Source: Chromera velia (lineage: Eukaryota; Sar; Chromeraceae). From it: a DNA stretch of 64,000 nt. Positions 22,965 to 34,700 of the stretch are shown piece by piece (positions within the stretch are counted from its first letter, which is position 1; each line of letters opens with the position of its first letter). The position numbers and the translations under genes were made by a program. The DNA is taken from positions 31,574 to 95,573 of the forward strand of contig JAHBMJ010000179.1 in NCBI GenBank assembly GCA_018398765.1, in the 5' to 3' direction. The notes below the pieces were generated by a model. It had not been told where the DNA came from. It did not search any database and was given only the letters and a program-made list of their open reading frames with translations.

Positions 22965-25009
22965 ATGAGTCAAGTGGACGTACGAGACTTCTTCAAAGCA
23001 GTTCAGCCACCGCTTGGCAAACCTGTAGAATCGTATACATGCAATTCCTGCGGGACGACAGCCAGAAGCAGTAGAGGGACGTCCAATCTTTGGACTCACC
23101 TTCGAAGCTGCAAAAAGAAGACAGAAGAAATCCAAAAAGTAATCGCTACCCAGCATCAGAATGAGCTCAAAAAGAAAATTGCAAAGATGGGAGATAACGC
23201 CACTCTGCTTCCTCACGTTGTCTCCACCACTATAGAGGGTGAGGTTCCATTTCCTTCTTCAGTGAAGATGTACTTGAATGATCTAAGACTTCTTATTAAG
23301 TAGCTTGTCGCTAAGTTTCTACTTCCAAACACTTCTGAGTCGGACCGTTTCTGGCATCTGATGCACGTAGCAATGATGGGAAGGTGGCTTCCTCTGAAAC
23401 GTCAGACTATCATGACTCGGCGGATTCCAGCCCTGCAGTCCGAGATGGGGTTGTACCTGAAACCTGCTCTGGCAGACCCTCGAAGTGCCCATCATCTCGC
23501 GTGGGATCATTGGTCCACTCCACAGGGCACTTCCCACCTAGGGATCCTCACCAAGACAATCAACGCAGATTGGGAGCTCATCGTCGCATGTCTTGGGTGT
23601 CCGGACGCTGGTATACATCACTCCGAAGAAAAGACTAAGGAGATCATCCAAGCAACGCTCGCGAGTGCGGGAATAGACATGAAGACCCAAGTTCTAGGTA
23701 CGCACATGTCATTCCCTAGAGAACCACAATCACTGTTCTTTGTTCATGCAAACGTTTTTACACTTCAACAGAGCAAGAACAGCAACTGGCCTATCAAAAG
23801 ATGACCAACAGAGAAGCTGGAAGCGAAGGCCTGGCTACAAAGCTCATCAAAGAGTTTCAGACATACATCGGGAATCGAGGTGGCCGCAGTGACGAGGAAG
23901 AGTTAGATGCTTTGCTCGACGATATCGGAATAGAGGGTCTTGGGGAGCGCGAAGCCTCGTCAGAATCCCCTACCGCCTCCGCCCTTTCGGTCTCTGCACC
24001 CGGAGCCCCAACTTTGGCCACACGAGAGGAGTACAACACTTGTTTTGATCTTCTTGGTTAGTGGCGTTCTCAACAGAAGCAGCAGCATCATGGTGTTCTA
24101 TGTGACATTGCCCGTTTTTTCCTTCCCTGCTGGATGTCTGAAGCACCAGTCGAAAGCTGTTTTTCATTTAGGGAAATGGTTGCATCCAAGCGGCGCTGTG
24201 CCATGCTTTCCGAAAATGTTGACCGAATGCTCACTCTCGGGATCAATTTGAGACTGCATGACAAAGCATTCGATACAAGACGGAAGCATAATTTGGGAGA
24301 GGGGTGGACGGCCAAACAGGTGTAGCATGCTTTTCAGAGCAATCAAGAGAAGCAGGGGAGAAAGATCATATGACAGGTTTATAAACAGCAGCTAGAAAAA
24401 GTAGAGGAGGGGGAGAAACAGGCTATTGCCACCCAAATGGTCTCTTCGGGATTAGTTGTAGCTCAGCAAGCGCAGGCTGAACAGCTAGCTGGCCTCCCAC
24501 AGCCAAAGCGGAAGAGAGGTGAGACCACTGAGACGGGAAGCGAGGCTGCCGCCTCTTTTAGTTCTTCTTCTAGTAGAGGAAGACCTCTTGCAGGTCTTAA
24601 CGTCCCCCCACCAGGGTTTGCGAACGATAACTTCAAGCATTGTGATGTGATTGAGGTTCAATACAAGTCAAGCTCAGGAATTGATCAGTCAGGAAAGCTG
24701 AAGGCGTGGGTCACACCGCAAACCAAGCTTCCAATTGAAGATGCTGAAGAAGGAAGTCAAGAAGCAGGGGGAATCCTTCAGATTAGATGGATGGAAGGGA
24801 CAGTGAATGGAAAAAACATGGCAACATACCAAGACTGTGATAACCGAGGTTCATACATCAGCATGCGCGAAGTTGCGTGGTGGAAGGTAGTACAACGAGA
24901 AGCAGCAAGGCCCCCAAAGCCTGCACCAATTAGATCGGCCCCCAGTGCTCCAGTGCAGACTCAGTCTGGAGGTGCAAAAGCGAAGGGCCGCCCCCCGGCC
25001 AAAAGATGA
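22965..25009 (+). pseudogene. Decayed, internally deleted hAT transposase gene with C-terminal extension
   Basis: Exon 1 (22965-23697) joins exon 2 (from 23772) in phase across a GTACGC...CAG intron. The N-terminus has a BED-type zinc finger (CNSCG...HLRSC). It is followed by the hAT catalytic core segment HHLAWDHWSTPQGTSHLGIL. Near 24.1 kb is the hAT dimerisation domain (CDIARFFLPCWMSEAPVESC and SENVDRMLTLGINLRL). Much of the catalytic insertion domain between them is missing. The frame contains stops at 23301 (TAG), 24059 (TAG), 24323 (TAG) and 24371 (TGA), yet coding character continues past all of them into a Gln-rich coiled coil and a final 24437-25009 block (CDVIEVQYKSS...ILQIRWMEGTVNG) that is not part of normal hAT proteins. 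This could instead be a separate 190-residue gene. Confidence 0.85.
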
Positions 25010-25917
25010 AATTTGAAAAGGGGGGCAACGACTCAACGAGTCTCAATTGACGTCGATGTGTGCATGTTTCTCTTATTTGTATACGTGTTTGCATGATTGA
25101 TATCTACATTTATGTCTTTAGATATACATCTTTCTGCTTGTTTATACCCAGATGATTTTTTGCTCGACAGTGCTTGTGGTGTTTTGGTGTTTCGCGTTCG
25201 AATGCTGAAAGTGAAAAAGAGTGCATCTTACATAGTGCATACAGTAAGGCCTCTTTTCGCTATGCAGTATGTGCTGCAGTGTACATGCATGTTTTGGTAT
25301 AGTGTGTGCATGTTCATGCAATGAGAACGTGTATGAACTTTCAACCGCGTATTCATATGATATGTTATTTACTAGTTTAATAAGTTTATAAATTATAAGA
25401 TTTTATAAAATTTTAGTAATACTGTAACACAGTCTAGTATAATAACTGTTACACTACTGCCTATTAACAGTGCCTAACAGCTAGATAGCCCCTGTTTATC
25501 TTTTTCAAAACTAATTTTTTATAGTTATAAACTGTATTAAAAAAAAAAAAATTAAAAATATAGCCCGGGGGGGACCCCCCCTTAATTAATTTAGGAATAT
25601 ATTCCTGATTATATTACTTTTGAAGTGAGTAACTAGTAAATAAATATATTCCGTGATTAAACACTTTTGCTAGGCAGAGCTTTCTGATATTTTGGTATGA
25701 TTCTACGCATCAGGTTCATGCATCTAGAGGTTCATTTATGTACAGAAAATCACTGACATTATGCTTTTGGGTGACATTGAGTCTGAAGTCTGTGGGCTGC
25801 ATATACACATCAAAGTAGATAAGAAGTAGATAGTACTAAACATATATTAAATGCATGAACGATCTAGTGAACGATAAGCTACTAGTAGTTTGATCTCTTA
25901 CTGTAAATTTAAAAGTT
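25010..25917. other. AT-rich spacer between hAT remnant and LTR element II
   Basis: No gene seen. It contains an A-rich run and a GC island with GGGGGGGACCCCCCC (about 25566-25580) followed by palindromic AT sequence (AGGAATATATTCCT). Confidence 0.5.
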
Positions 25918-26394
25918 TGCTTTGTCCTCCCTGTCCGGCCACCTTATGGCGTCCAGACAGAAGGTAAAGCGAGGACAAGAACCTTAGGGAAGATCTAGAG
26001 AAGGAACATGAACAACACCCACTCAAGCAACACTTTACAAGAGGTTTGGCTCTATATTAGTTTAAGTGCTAACGCAATCTCCCAGTAGGATTCTAATCAG
26101 CTGGATGCATTCTATTATGCACAGTTTCTACTCATTCCTCTCTCTTAGACTCTCGATCTCTCTTCATCTATGGTAAACAGACATCAGACTCAAACGATGC
26201 TATCCGTTGCTTGAGTAACATGTTGCATGCTTGAATACGAAGGTCAGACTCGATCGATTTCAACAATTTTGATCGACGCGCGCGATACGTACGAAACAAA
26301 GCGCGGCGGCGGAGCCTGGCGTCGGCATGTGGGCTCATTCAGATATAGCGTATGCGAGGGTCCAGAGGGCGGCGCCACAGGGTAGGACTCCACA
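25918..26394 (-). repeat. 3' LTR of element II
   Basis: 477 bp. Ends match those of element I LTRs (plus strand TGCTTTGTCC...GACTCCACA). Confidence 0.9.
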
Positions 26395-28779
26395 GATCCC
26401 CCCCGGCCACAGACAAGAAAATCGCGTCCCCGCGATCAGCCAGACATATTCGAGCATGCGCAGAAAGGGAAAAAAGGCGAGCAAAAGAACACAATCAACC
26501 AGACACAATGCAAACCTATACAACCAATAGAACACTTCAAAACATGTAGTTGAAAGAATGAAATCTCGAGCGTTCTCGTACTATAACAGATGTAAGGAAG
26601 AGCAAATCAAGACAACAGACATCAACGAACGAACGGCCATGAACGGCAGCCGGTCAGACCTATCGGAAGGAGACGCCTGGCGGTACACCGTCTAGCTCCA
26701 CGCAGATGCTCACGTAGAGACGGCTAGCTCCACCAAGGCCCCCATCAACTCCCGTGCTGCGAGGGGGAGAGGCGATACCCAGAGAACCCAGAGGGCCTCC
26801 AAAGCACCGGCATCCCCTTGCAGGGAGAAGATGTAGAACGGCCACAGAGATATGCATGGGCTGTCCCCTCGCTTTTTCTTCTTTTCTCGTTGAACTAGAC
26901 ATCTCTTTAAAAATTTCTTCTCCTTTTGCTCCTCCTCTACTCATTTTCTCTCCGCCTCTTCCAGTCTCTTTTTCTTAAATTAAGAAGGAAGCCAGGGATA
27001 ACCCGAAACGTTTTAAAGCAGCAGAAGGAAGTGAAAAAGAGACAGTGAATGAAAGCGCCCCCTCGTGTGGTCATGTTCTCAGCCACATGAGGGGTCTGAC
27101 TCCCAAGCCACACGCAAAGAAGAGAAGCTGAGAGAGAAGAAAGGTCACTCTTCCAAAAGGAGCTCCAGAAGGTCTAAATACGCGGCACATGCGGCGCTCG
27201 GCTTGTTGCTCTCGCAGTCCGCCTCTTTGATGCTCAGCTTTGCAATGAGCTCACTCCCCCCCCAAGTTCAGTGCAGGGGCGCAAGGGCAGTCACAGGCAG
27301 TCGCAGGCATGCGCGGGCATAAGCATATGGCGGCGACAATCAGGCAGTCCTCTGCCCGCGTTTCATATGCAGCTGACGTAGGGGTAGGCGATCGACTTTG
27401 AGTTCTCGTTGATAGAAGGGCTCAGCCGTCTCATCGAGTATAAATACATTTCGTGCGTGTCAGCAGCTACATAAAAGGAGGGAGGGAAGCGACCGGATAC
27501 ATTGCAGACTGCCCTGTTGGTTTCTTTCTATCTCGTCTCTTCTTTCTATCTCGTTTTATCCCTTTGCTGCTCCTTTCGACACATGAACTCTCAACTTCAG
27601 ACAAAAGATGCTCCAGTCACACTCAGTCGCTAGTACTTCACATGCTCTCGGCCAGCCTCGATTCGATTCGCCCCCCCCACCCCGAAGCAACCCCTTTCTC
27701 CCCCTCTTTCCCCCCATTTCCCTCCCTCTCCCCCCTTCCCCATTGTCCCCCCTTCTCCCCTTTCCCTATCTTTCCCCCATGACCCGCTTTACCCTTCCCG
27801 ATCCCTGTTAAAAATTTTGCCGGCGCCGGCGAGAGATGAGGCGGCAGCTGCCGTATGCTCTACTCTGTCTCTCAGTAAGTCTGCCGCGACTCTTCTGCCT
27901 CTCTTGCCGTCGAGGGCAGGCTCGATATCATTTTGTACCCCTTCCTTACTTCCCCCTCCTTCCTACTCCAGGCTTGCCGCATCGGGGTCCCAGAGTAGAA
28001 GGCTTTCCCCGGCTAGCACACCCGCCGTCACTGCGTTGTTCCATGTGGTACGCCGCCACCTGTCCCTTCTGTCTGTTTAACATGCATGCAGAGTCTCGCG
28101 CATCTGATCGAACCGCCACTCATTGAATGATCTACGCGATAGCCAGACAGCCAGAAACGACAAGCTCTCTCTCGGAAGAAAACGGTAGCATTGCAGACAC
28201 ATGGAGAGGCAAAGGGCGTCTTCTTGTGTTTGGACGCTGTCGAAGGACCAGTTCAGACAGACCTAGACACGCTGGAGGTGTTTGCAAGCCACGAAGGTGG
28301 TCGGTCTCTCGCAGACAAGCAAGCAACCAACAGCAAAGACAAGTGAAGGTGATCAGCCGACACTCGTCTGGAAGATGGAGACAGTTGCAGAATCCGCAGA
28401 CATAAGGAAAGCACTCGACTGGCTGTTTGGATTGCGATCTGCTTGTAGGCGGCGGTCTCAATGAAGTCAAGCTCCTCAAAAGTCCCGAGCAACACCAAGC
28501 AACGTCTCCACCATCGGCTTTGGCGACCTCCAAGGTCTTCGGGCTCTCCACCCAAGGACAAAGGCAAAGTCTAGGATCAGACTCAAAAGAGATCTCCGAA
28601 AGAGGATTCCAGGCAGCTTGGGACGCAAGGGGACGCTGAATTCCCCTACTTACGGTCTTTGCCTGACTGTGCCCGTATCGTTGCAATCGGTTTTCAACTG
28701 TTGCACAAAAGGAAGATCTGATCTCTATCACAGAAGGTATACGAAAGTCGACACTCATCGAGCTAAGCGTTCACCACAA

Positions 28780-29256
28780 TGCTTTGTCCCCCCTGTCCGG
28801 CCACCTTATGGCGTCCAGACAGAAGGTAAAGCGAGGACAAGAACCTTAGGGAAGATCTAGAGAAGGAACGTGAGCAACACTCACTCAAGCAACACTTTAC
28901 AAGAGGTTTGGCTCTATATTAGTTTAAGCGCTAACGCGATCTCCCAGTGGGATTCTAATCAGCTGGATGCATTCTATCATGCACAGTTTCTACTCATTCC
29001 TCTCTCTCAGACTCTCAATCTCTCTTGATCTATGGTAAACAGACATCAGACTCAAACGATGCTATCCGTTGCTTGAGTAACATGTTGCATGCTTGAATAC
29101 GAAGGTCAGACTCGATCAATTTCAACAATTTTGATCGACGCACGCGATACGTACGAAACAAAGCGCGGCGGCGGAGCCTGGCGTCGGTATGCGGGCTCAT
29201 TCAGATATAGCGCATGCGAGGGTCCAGAGGGCGGCGCCACAGGGTAGGACTCCACA
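28780..29256 (-). repeat. 5' LTR of element II
   Basis: 477 bp, nearly identical to 25918-26394. It is followed by the AGTT target duplication. Confidence 0.9.
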
Positions 29257-29260
29257 AGTT

Positions 29261-29888
29261 GTTTTAAACAATAACTTGAAATTCTAGTTAAAATCTCTAG
29301 TTTCAATTTTGATACTCATGTTAAATTCTGCATCCATATTAGAATCCATAATTTTTTATACGTTTGAAACTTTGAATGTACAATGTTATAATAATAAAAT
29401 TTAATAATTGACGATTAATTTTTATTAGGCTAACAATAATTGGGGTAATTTCTATAAGCTAAATTTTGGGAGTGGACCCGGCCCTGGGCCCCCCGGCCGG
29501 CAGTGGACCGCGGGAAAAACCTGGAAGTAGGCTGGAACATTAATGTTATAGTATTCTATCACGAAGATTGGATGCATTGAGGACGCCCGATGCACTCCAT
29601 TGAATCACATATCTGAGCAGCATCTCTGAGACCTTAAAGTCACTAGCATCTCACTCAAATTGGCGAAATTCATTCACGACACCTCATTCACTCCATCCAT
29701 GCAGCGTTTGTGGATTGGACCATTGCCCACGACAGCGCTGCATGATCTGGTCTCGAATCGGGTGATGAAAAGAGGGAATGCGGGCCAGGGCCGAGAATTA
29801 TAAGGGCCTCGGTAAAGGCCCACTGGGCACTGGTACACGCTGGCAATCTGACACTCTCAAACTTGGATTGACTCATTTTTTTTCGCGA
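29261..29888. other. Spacer with no gene
   Basis: AT-rich DNA with a GC island at about 29468-29512 that includes CAGTGGACCGCGGG, a motif seen again inverted at about 41345. Confidence 0.5.
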
Positions 29889-30821
29889 TTAGTCTGCGGG
29901 TTCCTCCTTGACCTTGATGACGCCCTCGGCCATGTTGCTCTCACTTGCAGCATTCCCACTCCCCTCAGCTGCCCCTTCCTGCACTGCCCCCCTCGGACTA
30001 GCAGCCGCAGTGCTAGGCGCGTCAAGGGGCTCCTCCTTCTCGGGGACCTCGTCTGGGAATGACCTTTTCTTTCCGGCCCGCTCTCTCTCTTCTGCACTTT
30101 GAAAGTCCTCTGGCTCCTTCTTGACCTGAACAACCCCGTTCTGCTTTCCGTCCCTGAGGGACTCAATTTTCAGGGGGGGAAAACAAACTGGGTGACCCGT
30201 GTCTTTTCCCACAAAAAACGTGTGGTCTGCAGGTACAACCGTGGTCCTGCCTCCTGTGCTCCAGTGGAGCACAATCGTCTTCACCTTCTGTCTTCTGGCT
30301 TCCTCAAACATCGCTTGGGAATTGACTTCCATGGCAGCAAAGGCAGCAGGGAAGACCAGTGCACCTGGAAACCTTTTGTCCCTAGCTCGAATGGCGTTCA
30401 TGCCCTCTTGGAAAAGGAACTTTGAGACCCCCCCTTTGGGCTGCTGTGGAAGGACTGCAAGCTTCGTCGGCTTGGAGTTCCACAGATTCGCCAGACTCTC
30501 TGAGTCCTCAAATACCACACACCCCGTCACCCTTTGCCAATGCTTCCTCCCGCAGCACTTCTCATTCATTGCCCCCACGAAACACGCCTTCATTCCGAAC
30601 TTTTCTTGCATCAACACCTCGATGGAAGCCATCCAGGCACAAACTCTCCTGAAGTCCCAGGAACCAACGTCAAAATTCCAGAGCACGAGGGCAGACGAGA
30701 AAGGACCTTCTTTCGACCAGGCACTAGAAACCCACTCCCCTGTGGGCAGAGGCCTCATATGCGCATTCGCGTAGCCCCCTGCACCTGAATCACCTTGCGC
30801 CGTTTCCTGCTTCACCGCCAC
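29889..30821 (-). CDS. Uncharacterised 310-residue protein with three sumoylation-type motifs
   Basis: An uninterrupted minus-strand frame ends at TAA. I do not recognise the fold. The N-terminal two thirds has mixed, globular-like composition (GPFSSALVLWNFDVGSWDFR, KFGMKACFVGAMNEKCCGRK, KTIVLHWSTGGRTTVV). The C-terminal third is charged and Ala/Glu-rich. Three psi-K-x-E consensus sites for SUMO attachment are visible: VKQE at 3-6, VKKE at 233-236 and VKEE at 304-307, the last four residues from the end. KKR at 251-253 could serve nuclear import. There are no introns, unlike most host genes here, and it sits just beyond an LTR element, so a transposon-borne gene is possible. The two C-terminal sites share the pattern VKxEP. 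Confidence 0.5.
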   Translation of the reverse strand: MAVKQETAQGDSGAGGYANAHMRPLPTGEWVSSAWSKEGPFSSALVLWNFDVGSWDFRRVCAWMASIEVLMQEKFGMKACFVGAMNEKCCGRKHWQRVTGCVVFEDSESLANLWNSKPTKLAVLPQQPKGGVSKFLFQEGMNAIRARDKRFPGALVFPAAFAAMEVNSQAMFEEARRQKVKTIVLHWSTGGRTTVVPADHTFFVGKDTGHPVCFPPLKIESLRDGKQNGVVQVKKEPEDFQSAEERERAGKKRSFPDEVPEKEEPLDAPSTAAASPRGAVQEGAAEGSGNAASESNMAEGVIKVKEEPAD

Positions 30822-31749
30822 CTAGTGCTTGGGTCGCTTGTTCTGTGCTGTGCCCCCCGGACCCGCTGCCGGGCCAGGTGCGCCACCTGCCCCCACCCAC
30901 CCGAAAGATGTGGGTGAAGATGCACCGGCATCTCCTCCTTGCGACTTCACCTGGGGATAATACATCGTCAACTTGCTACTTATTCAAACGTCGCTCTTGT
31001 CTCCACGTCTCTCGACCAACGGTCTACAGGATACTCAAACAGTCTGCAGAGAGAAGCTAAAGCCACTGCACGAGGCTGGAGACGCGCTGGATTGATGGGT
31101 GGAAGTGAGTTACAGCCGACTGAGCCGAGAGAAGCAAGCAGCCAAATTGAAGATCTGTCAGCGCACTCAGGTAACCCTGGATGTTCAAGGCTGCGTGAAA
31201 GGATGTTGACAGGCTGTCAACGGTCTACTGTAGATCCATTGAGGTACCGTCTTGTCAGGCGTATTCGAATCAACTCATAACAGTGAAGGCGTGTGTTGCC
31301 AGGATTTGTCTTACCTTTATTTGCCTTCCGTATAGACGGGCTGCACGCGCGCGCATGCATGGGCCCCATGCACCCCATGAATGCATGCAAGGGCCGCAAA
31401 ACTGCGGGGCCGCATGCAGGGCCCGCCGGGCCCGCCGGGCCCGCGGGCGGCTCAAGATGGCGCAGATCAGACTGACAGCAGCCTGCCACCAACTGCCCAG
31501 CTATCGAGATCTATCGATGAGTTTTGCTCCAAAACGACTCACAACTTTGGACAGTGATCGTCCATATCGACGTATTGTGCCGTTTAGCCGCAAGCCACAA
31601 TCTTGCTGGGTTTTGGTTGAAGGGGCGAGGATCAAGTCACGCTTGTTCGTGCCTGTCTCCTTCGCTTGCCAGTCCCGGCTTCGGACCTGAGGATTCGTCT
31701 TCTTCTTTCGCGCTAGCTTTAGACCCTTCTTCTCACGTTGTGATAGAGA
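30822..31749. other. Upstream region of asparagine synthetase gene
   Basis: No supported gene. It includes a GC-rich direct repeat (GGGCCCGCC, three times at about 31418-31443) and a pyrimidine-richer segment before the start codon that may be 5' UTR. I could not pick out a TATA box. Confidence 0.5.
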
Positions 31750-34700
31750 ATGTGTGGCATTTTTGCGATTCTCAAGTCGACAGACTCTGCTTACGACCTA
31801 AGGGTGAAAGCTCTGGCGTGTTCGAAAAAGTCAGTCGCCAGTGCCCCCTCTGTACTCAGTCTGTCTCCGTCTCCGTTGAGCTGAATGTCTGCAACTGTAC
31901 TGTGCCTTTGAGCTCTCTTTCTGCACTCCATCCATCTTTTTGCTTCATCATGCGTGCCTTTTGATATGTGAATGTCTGTCTCTGTGTGCAGAATTCGCCA
32001 TCGGGGTCCTGACTGGTCCGTTTCAATCTGTGCGGGCGATCTGCGGTTCTTGTCAGCGTCGCAACCGCGTGGACTGCCTTTGTCTCTGCTGCTCCTTGAT
32101 TCACTTCTTCTCTCTCATACTTACCTCTTCTCCTGCTTCAATTCTCTTCTCTCTCTGCGCCCGTCTTTCGGTCCGCACTTGCGCATCAGTCTGATTCACT
32201 TCTTCCCCTCCTTCCTTCTTCCTACTTGCTTATCCTTGCTACCGAGAGCCAGGGACTGTCCTGTTCTTTTTTGTGCCGGTGGTATTCGGTCTGTCTGAGC
32301 AACGAAGGGGTGGAATGATGCTGGACGAGAGTGTGAATGTACAGGGCTTGTAGGCACGGAGACTCACGTTTACAGAGTCGGTCGTGAGTGACCCTCTTCT
32401 GGCTGAGTGATGCTGCGTGTGTCCCTGTCTGAAGTGTCCTCATCTGCATTCCCGACTCTGTGTCGCCCCAGCTGTTGGCATCCGACATGCCCCTCACCAA
32501 CCCACCCACCCTCGTTGTTGCGTGCTTGCACACTGCAGGAGCGGGTGCCACATGCAGCACCTGAAGAACGGTCTGACGAACATCATCTGCCACGAGCGTC
32601 TGTCAATTGTGGACCCCAACTCGGGGGTGCAGCCTCTCTTTGACGTGACAGGGAGAGGTTAGCTGTTGTTCTTGTTCTTGTTGGGAGGGGAAGGGGGTAT
32701 GGAGTGAAGATGGATGGAGTGAACAATCGAGACTTGGATTGAGACAGAATGATAACGGGAGGCAGAAAGTATGGGGCTCCTTGGTAGATGGACTGAAATT
32801 ATCAGCTGGACGATTCACACTTGAAATGAAGTTTTTGTGGCGCGAAAAGTTTTTTCGAAACGCTTACTGCTTTGATCAATTGCATTTGATACAGGCGGTC
32901 CCGGAAAGGGGATCTTTGTGAGACTCCCTCAGTGTCTGATCCCAAGTTCCTTGATATCTTTTCACCCATCCTTCTTTCAGTCGAGGATCAGTTTGTCGGG
33001 TTTCTCTCTCTACTAACAGGCAGGCACAGGCACTCTACCCCACTGAAAATGAAATGCAGTCGCTGTCGGGGTGAACGGAGAGATCTGGAACCACATGGCC
33101 CTCAGAGAGAGACTGGACCCGAAAACCGTCGGTAGGTCAGGGGAACAAAGGGCGTCATCCCCCCCCCTGCAGTCATTCTGGCCTCTGCTGTCACCTTTCG
33201 CTTCGCCTCTCTCTTCCCTTTACTTTCCATTCGTGTGGTGGGTCTGCTCAACGATTCATTCGGTCGTCCCTCTCGGCCTCTTTGCCGTGCCGTACGATGT
33301 TTTTTGGCTTTTCTCTTCGATCCCTCTTTGTGTGAATTTGATTACCTCAATTTGCTTTTGCTCTCTCTGTCTTCGTCGCTTCTTTGGTTTGTCAACCGCC
33401 ACCCTGTGCGCCTGATCCTTTTCTGTCTGGCGTTTGTTTGTTTGATTTGTTCTCATGCATGCAGCCGATTTCCGGACCCAGTCTGACTGTGAGGTGATCG
33501 CGCACTTATACAGGAAATATGGGGTGAGTCGTTTTGAGTCTCTTACTGTACGCTTTCCTTTGTACGTCCTGTGTTCGTTTGTACGGTGAGGCAGGCACAC
33601 CGACTTGTCTGCCCTCTTTTGGAATTTGTGTTTGGTCGATTGCGAAGCTCGCTTGCTGGACTCTCTCCCGAAAACCGTCGTCGGTGAGGAAGATGAAGCG
33701 CGCTATGTCTGTCTGGAAGTGGCATCTCGCCAATTATCCATCCCTTTCCCCGTAAGTCTGTCCCCCTGTTATTTTGATCGACTTCACTTGCATTTCTTCC
33801 TTCCTCTTCCTTCCGTGGTCTTTTCTCTCGTGCAGAAAGAGTGCGTGTCGATGCTTGACGGCATGTTCGCATTCATCCTCGCTGATGAAGAAACAGGTGA
33901 GCACTCGAGGAAGTGACATTCCGTATTTCGTGTGGACGTTTTCACTGTGTGTGGGGACACGATATTTCCCTACCCACTCCTCTTCTCTTGGACTCCTTTC
34001 TACTTTCTGCTTGTTCTCCCCCTGCGGACCGTCCCTCACCCAATCCACTCACTTGCCTCCACCGGAGGTTGTTCCCATTTGAAAGAGGGGCGCTGAGAGG
34101 GAGGGAGACGGGTAAGGGCGCAGAGGAACTTCGCTCAGTCTCAACGAACCTGCAGACTACCTGTCCGCATTCGTTTTCGCCTTTTCGCGCATGGCACTAT
34201 CCGTCACATGTGCTGCCTTTCATTCGTCCGCACGTAGTCTTCAGCTGTATGCCTTCCTCGATCGGTGTTGCCTGCAGGCCACTTCATCGCTGCCCGCGAC
34301 CACATGGGCAAGTGCCCTCTTTATATCGGGTGGGGTCACGATGGGGCTGTGTTCGTGGCCAGTGAGATGAAGGGTCAGTCAGCAGGCAGTACGCGTGACC
34401 GGATACCATGCAGACTTGAAGTTGTATCGCAGATACAAACGAACAAACAGACAGACGGATTGATTGATTGAATGATTGGCCCCGCACTATGTGCCTTCCC
34501 GCTCTGCCTTTCTGTCGCCAGAGCTAGCTGCAGACACGCAGACGCGCACATAAAAGCGGTATAGCGACTGTCTTTCTTCTCCTTAGTTCATTGGAGGGCC
34601 CCGCAAAAACGCCTCAGACAGAAAGATACAGTTACAGACAGACATCCTCTCCGCCCCGTGTGTGCCCCTCTCTTCCAACGTCCAGTCACGTTCCATGCAT

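Larger units (their letters stand above)
25918..29256 (-). mobile_element. LTR element II without coding capacity (LARD/TRIM-like)
   Basis: Two 477-bp LTRs (25918-26394 and 28780-29256) flank about 2.4 kb with no pol domain. The LTRs and internal ends are clearly related to element I but form a separate subfamily. A 4-bp target duplication, AGTT, borders the element (25914-25917 and 29257-29260). Read on the minus strand, TGGTGAACGC begins three bases inside the 5' LTR and could pair with a tRNA ending GCGTTCACCA. The polypurine tract is GGGGGGGATC next to the 3' LTR. The internal middle (27.5-27.8 kb) carries a C-rich and T-rich block not shared with element I. Short ORFs inside show no gag or pol motifs. 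Confidence 0.85.

Noticed and set aside
13528-24373. Possible reassignment of TAG to glutamine, because transposon frames continue past TAG codons
   Set aside because: Recognised host genes contain no in-frame TAG, and the interrupted genes also carry TGA stops and deletions. Decay explains all of it.
22669-25760. CAGTGCACTG near 22669 and CACTG near 25752 as termini of the hAT element
   Set aside because: The flanking 8-mers do not match and the termini are not inverted repeats of each other beyond five bases.
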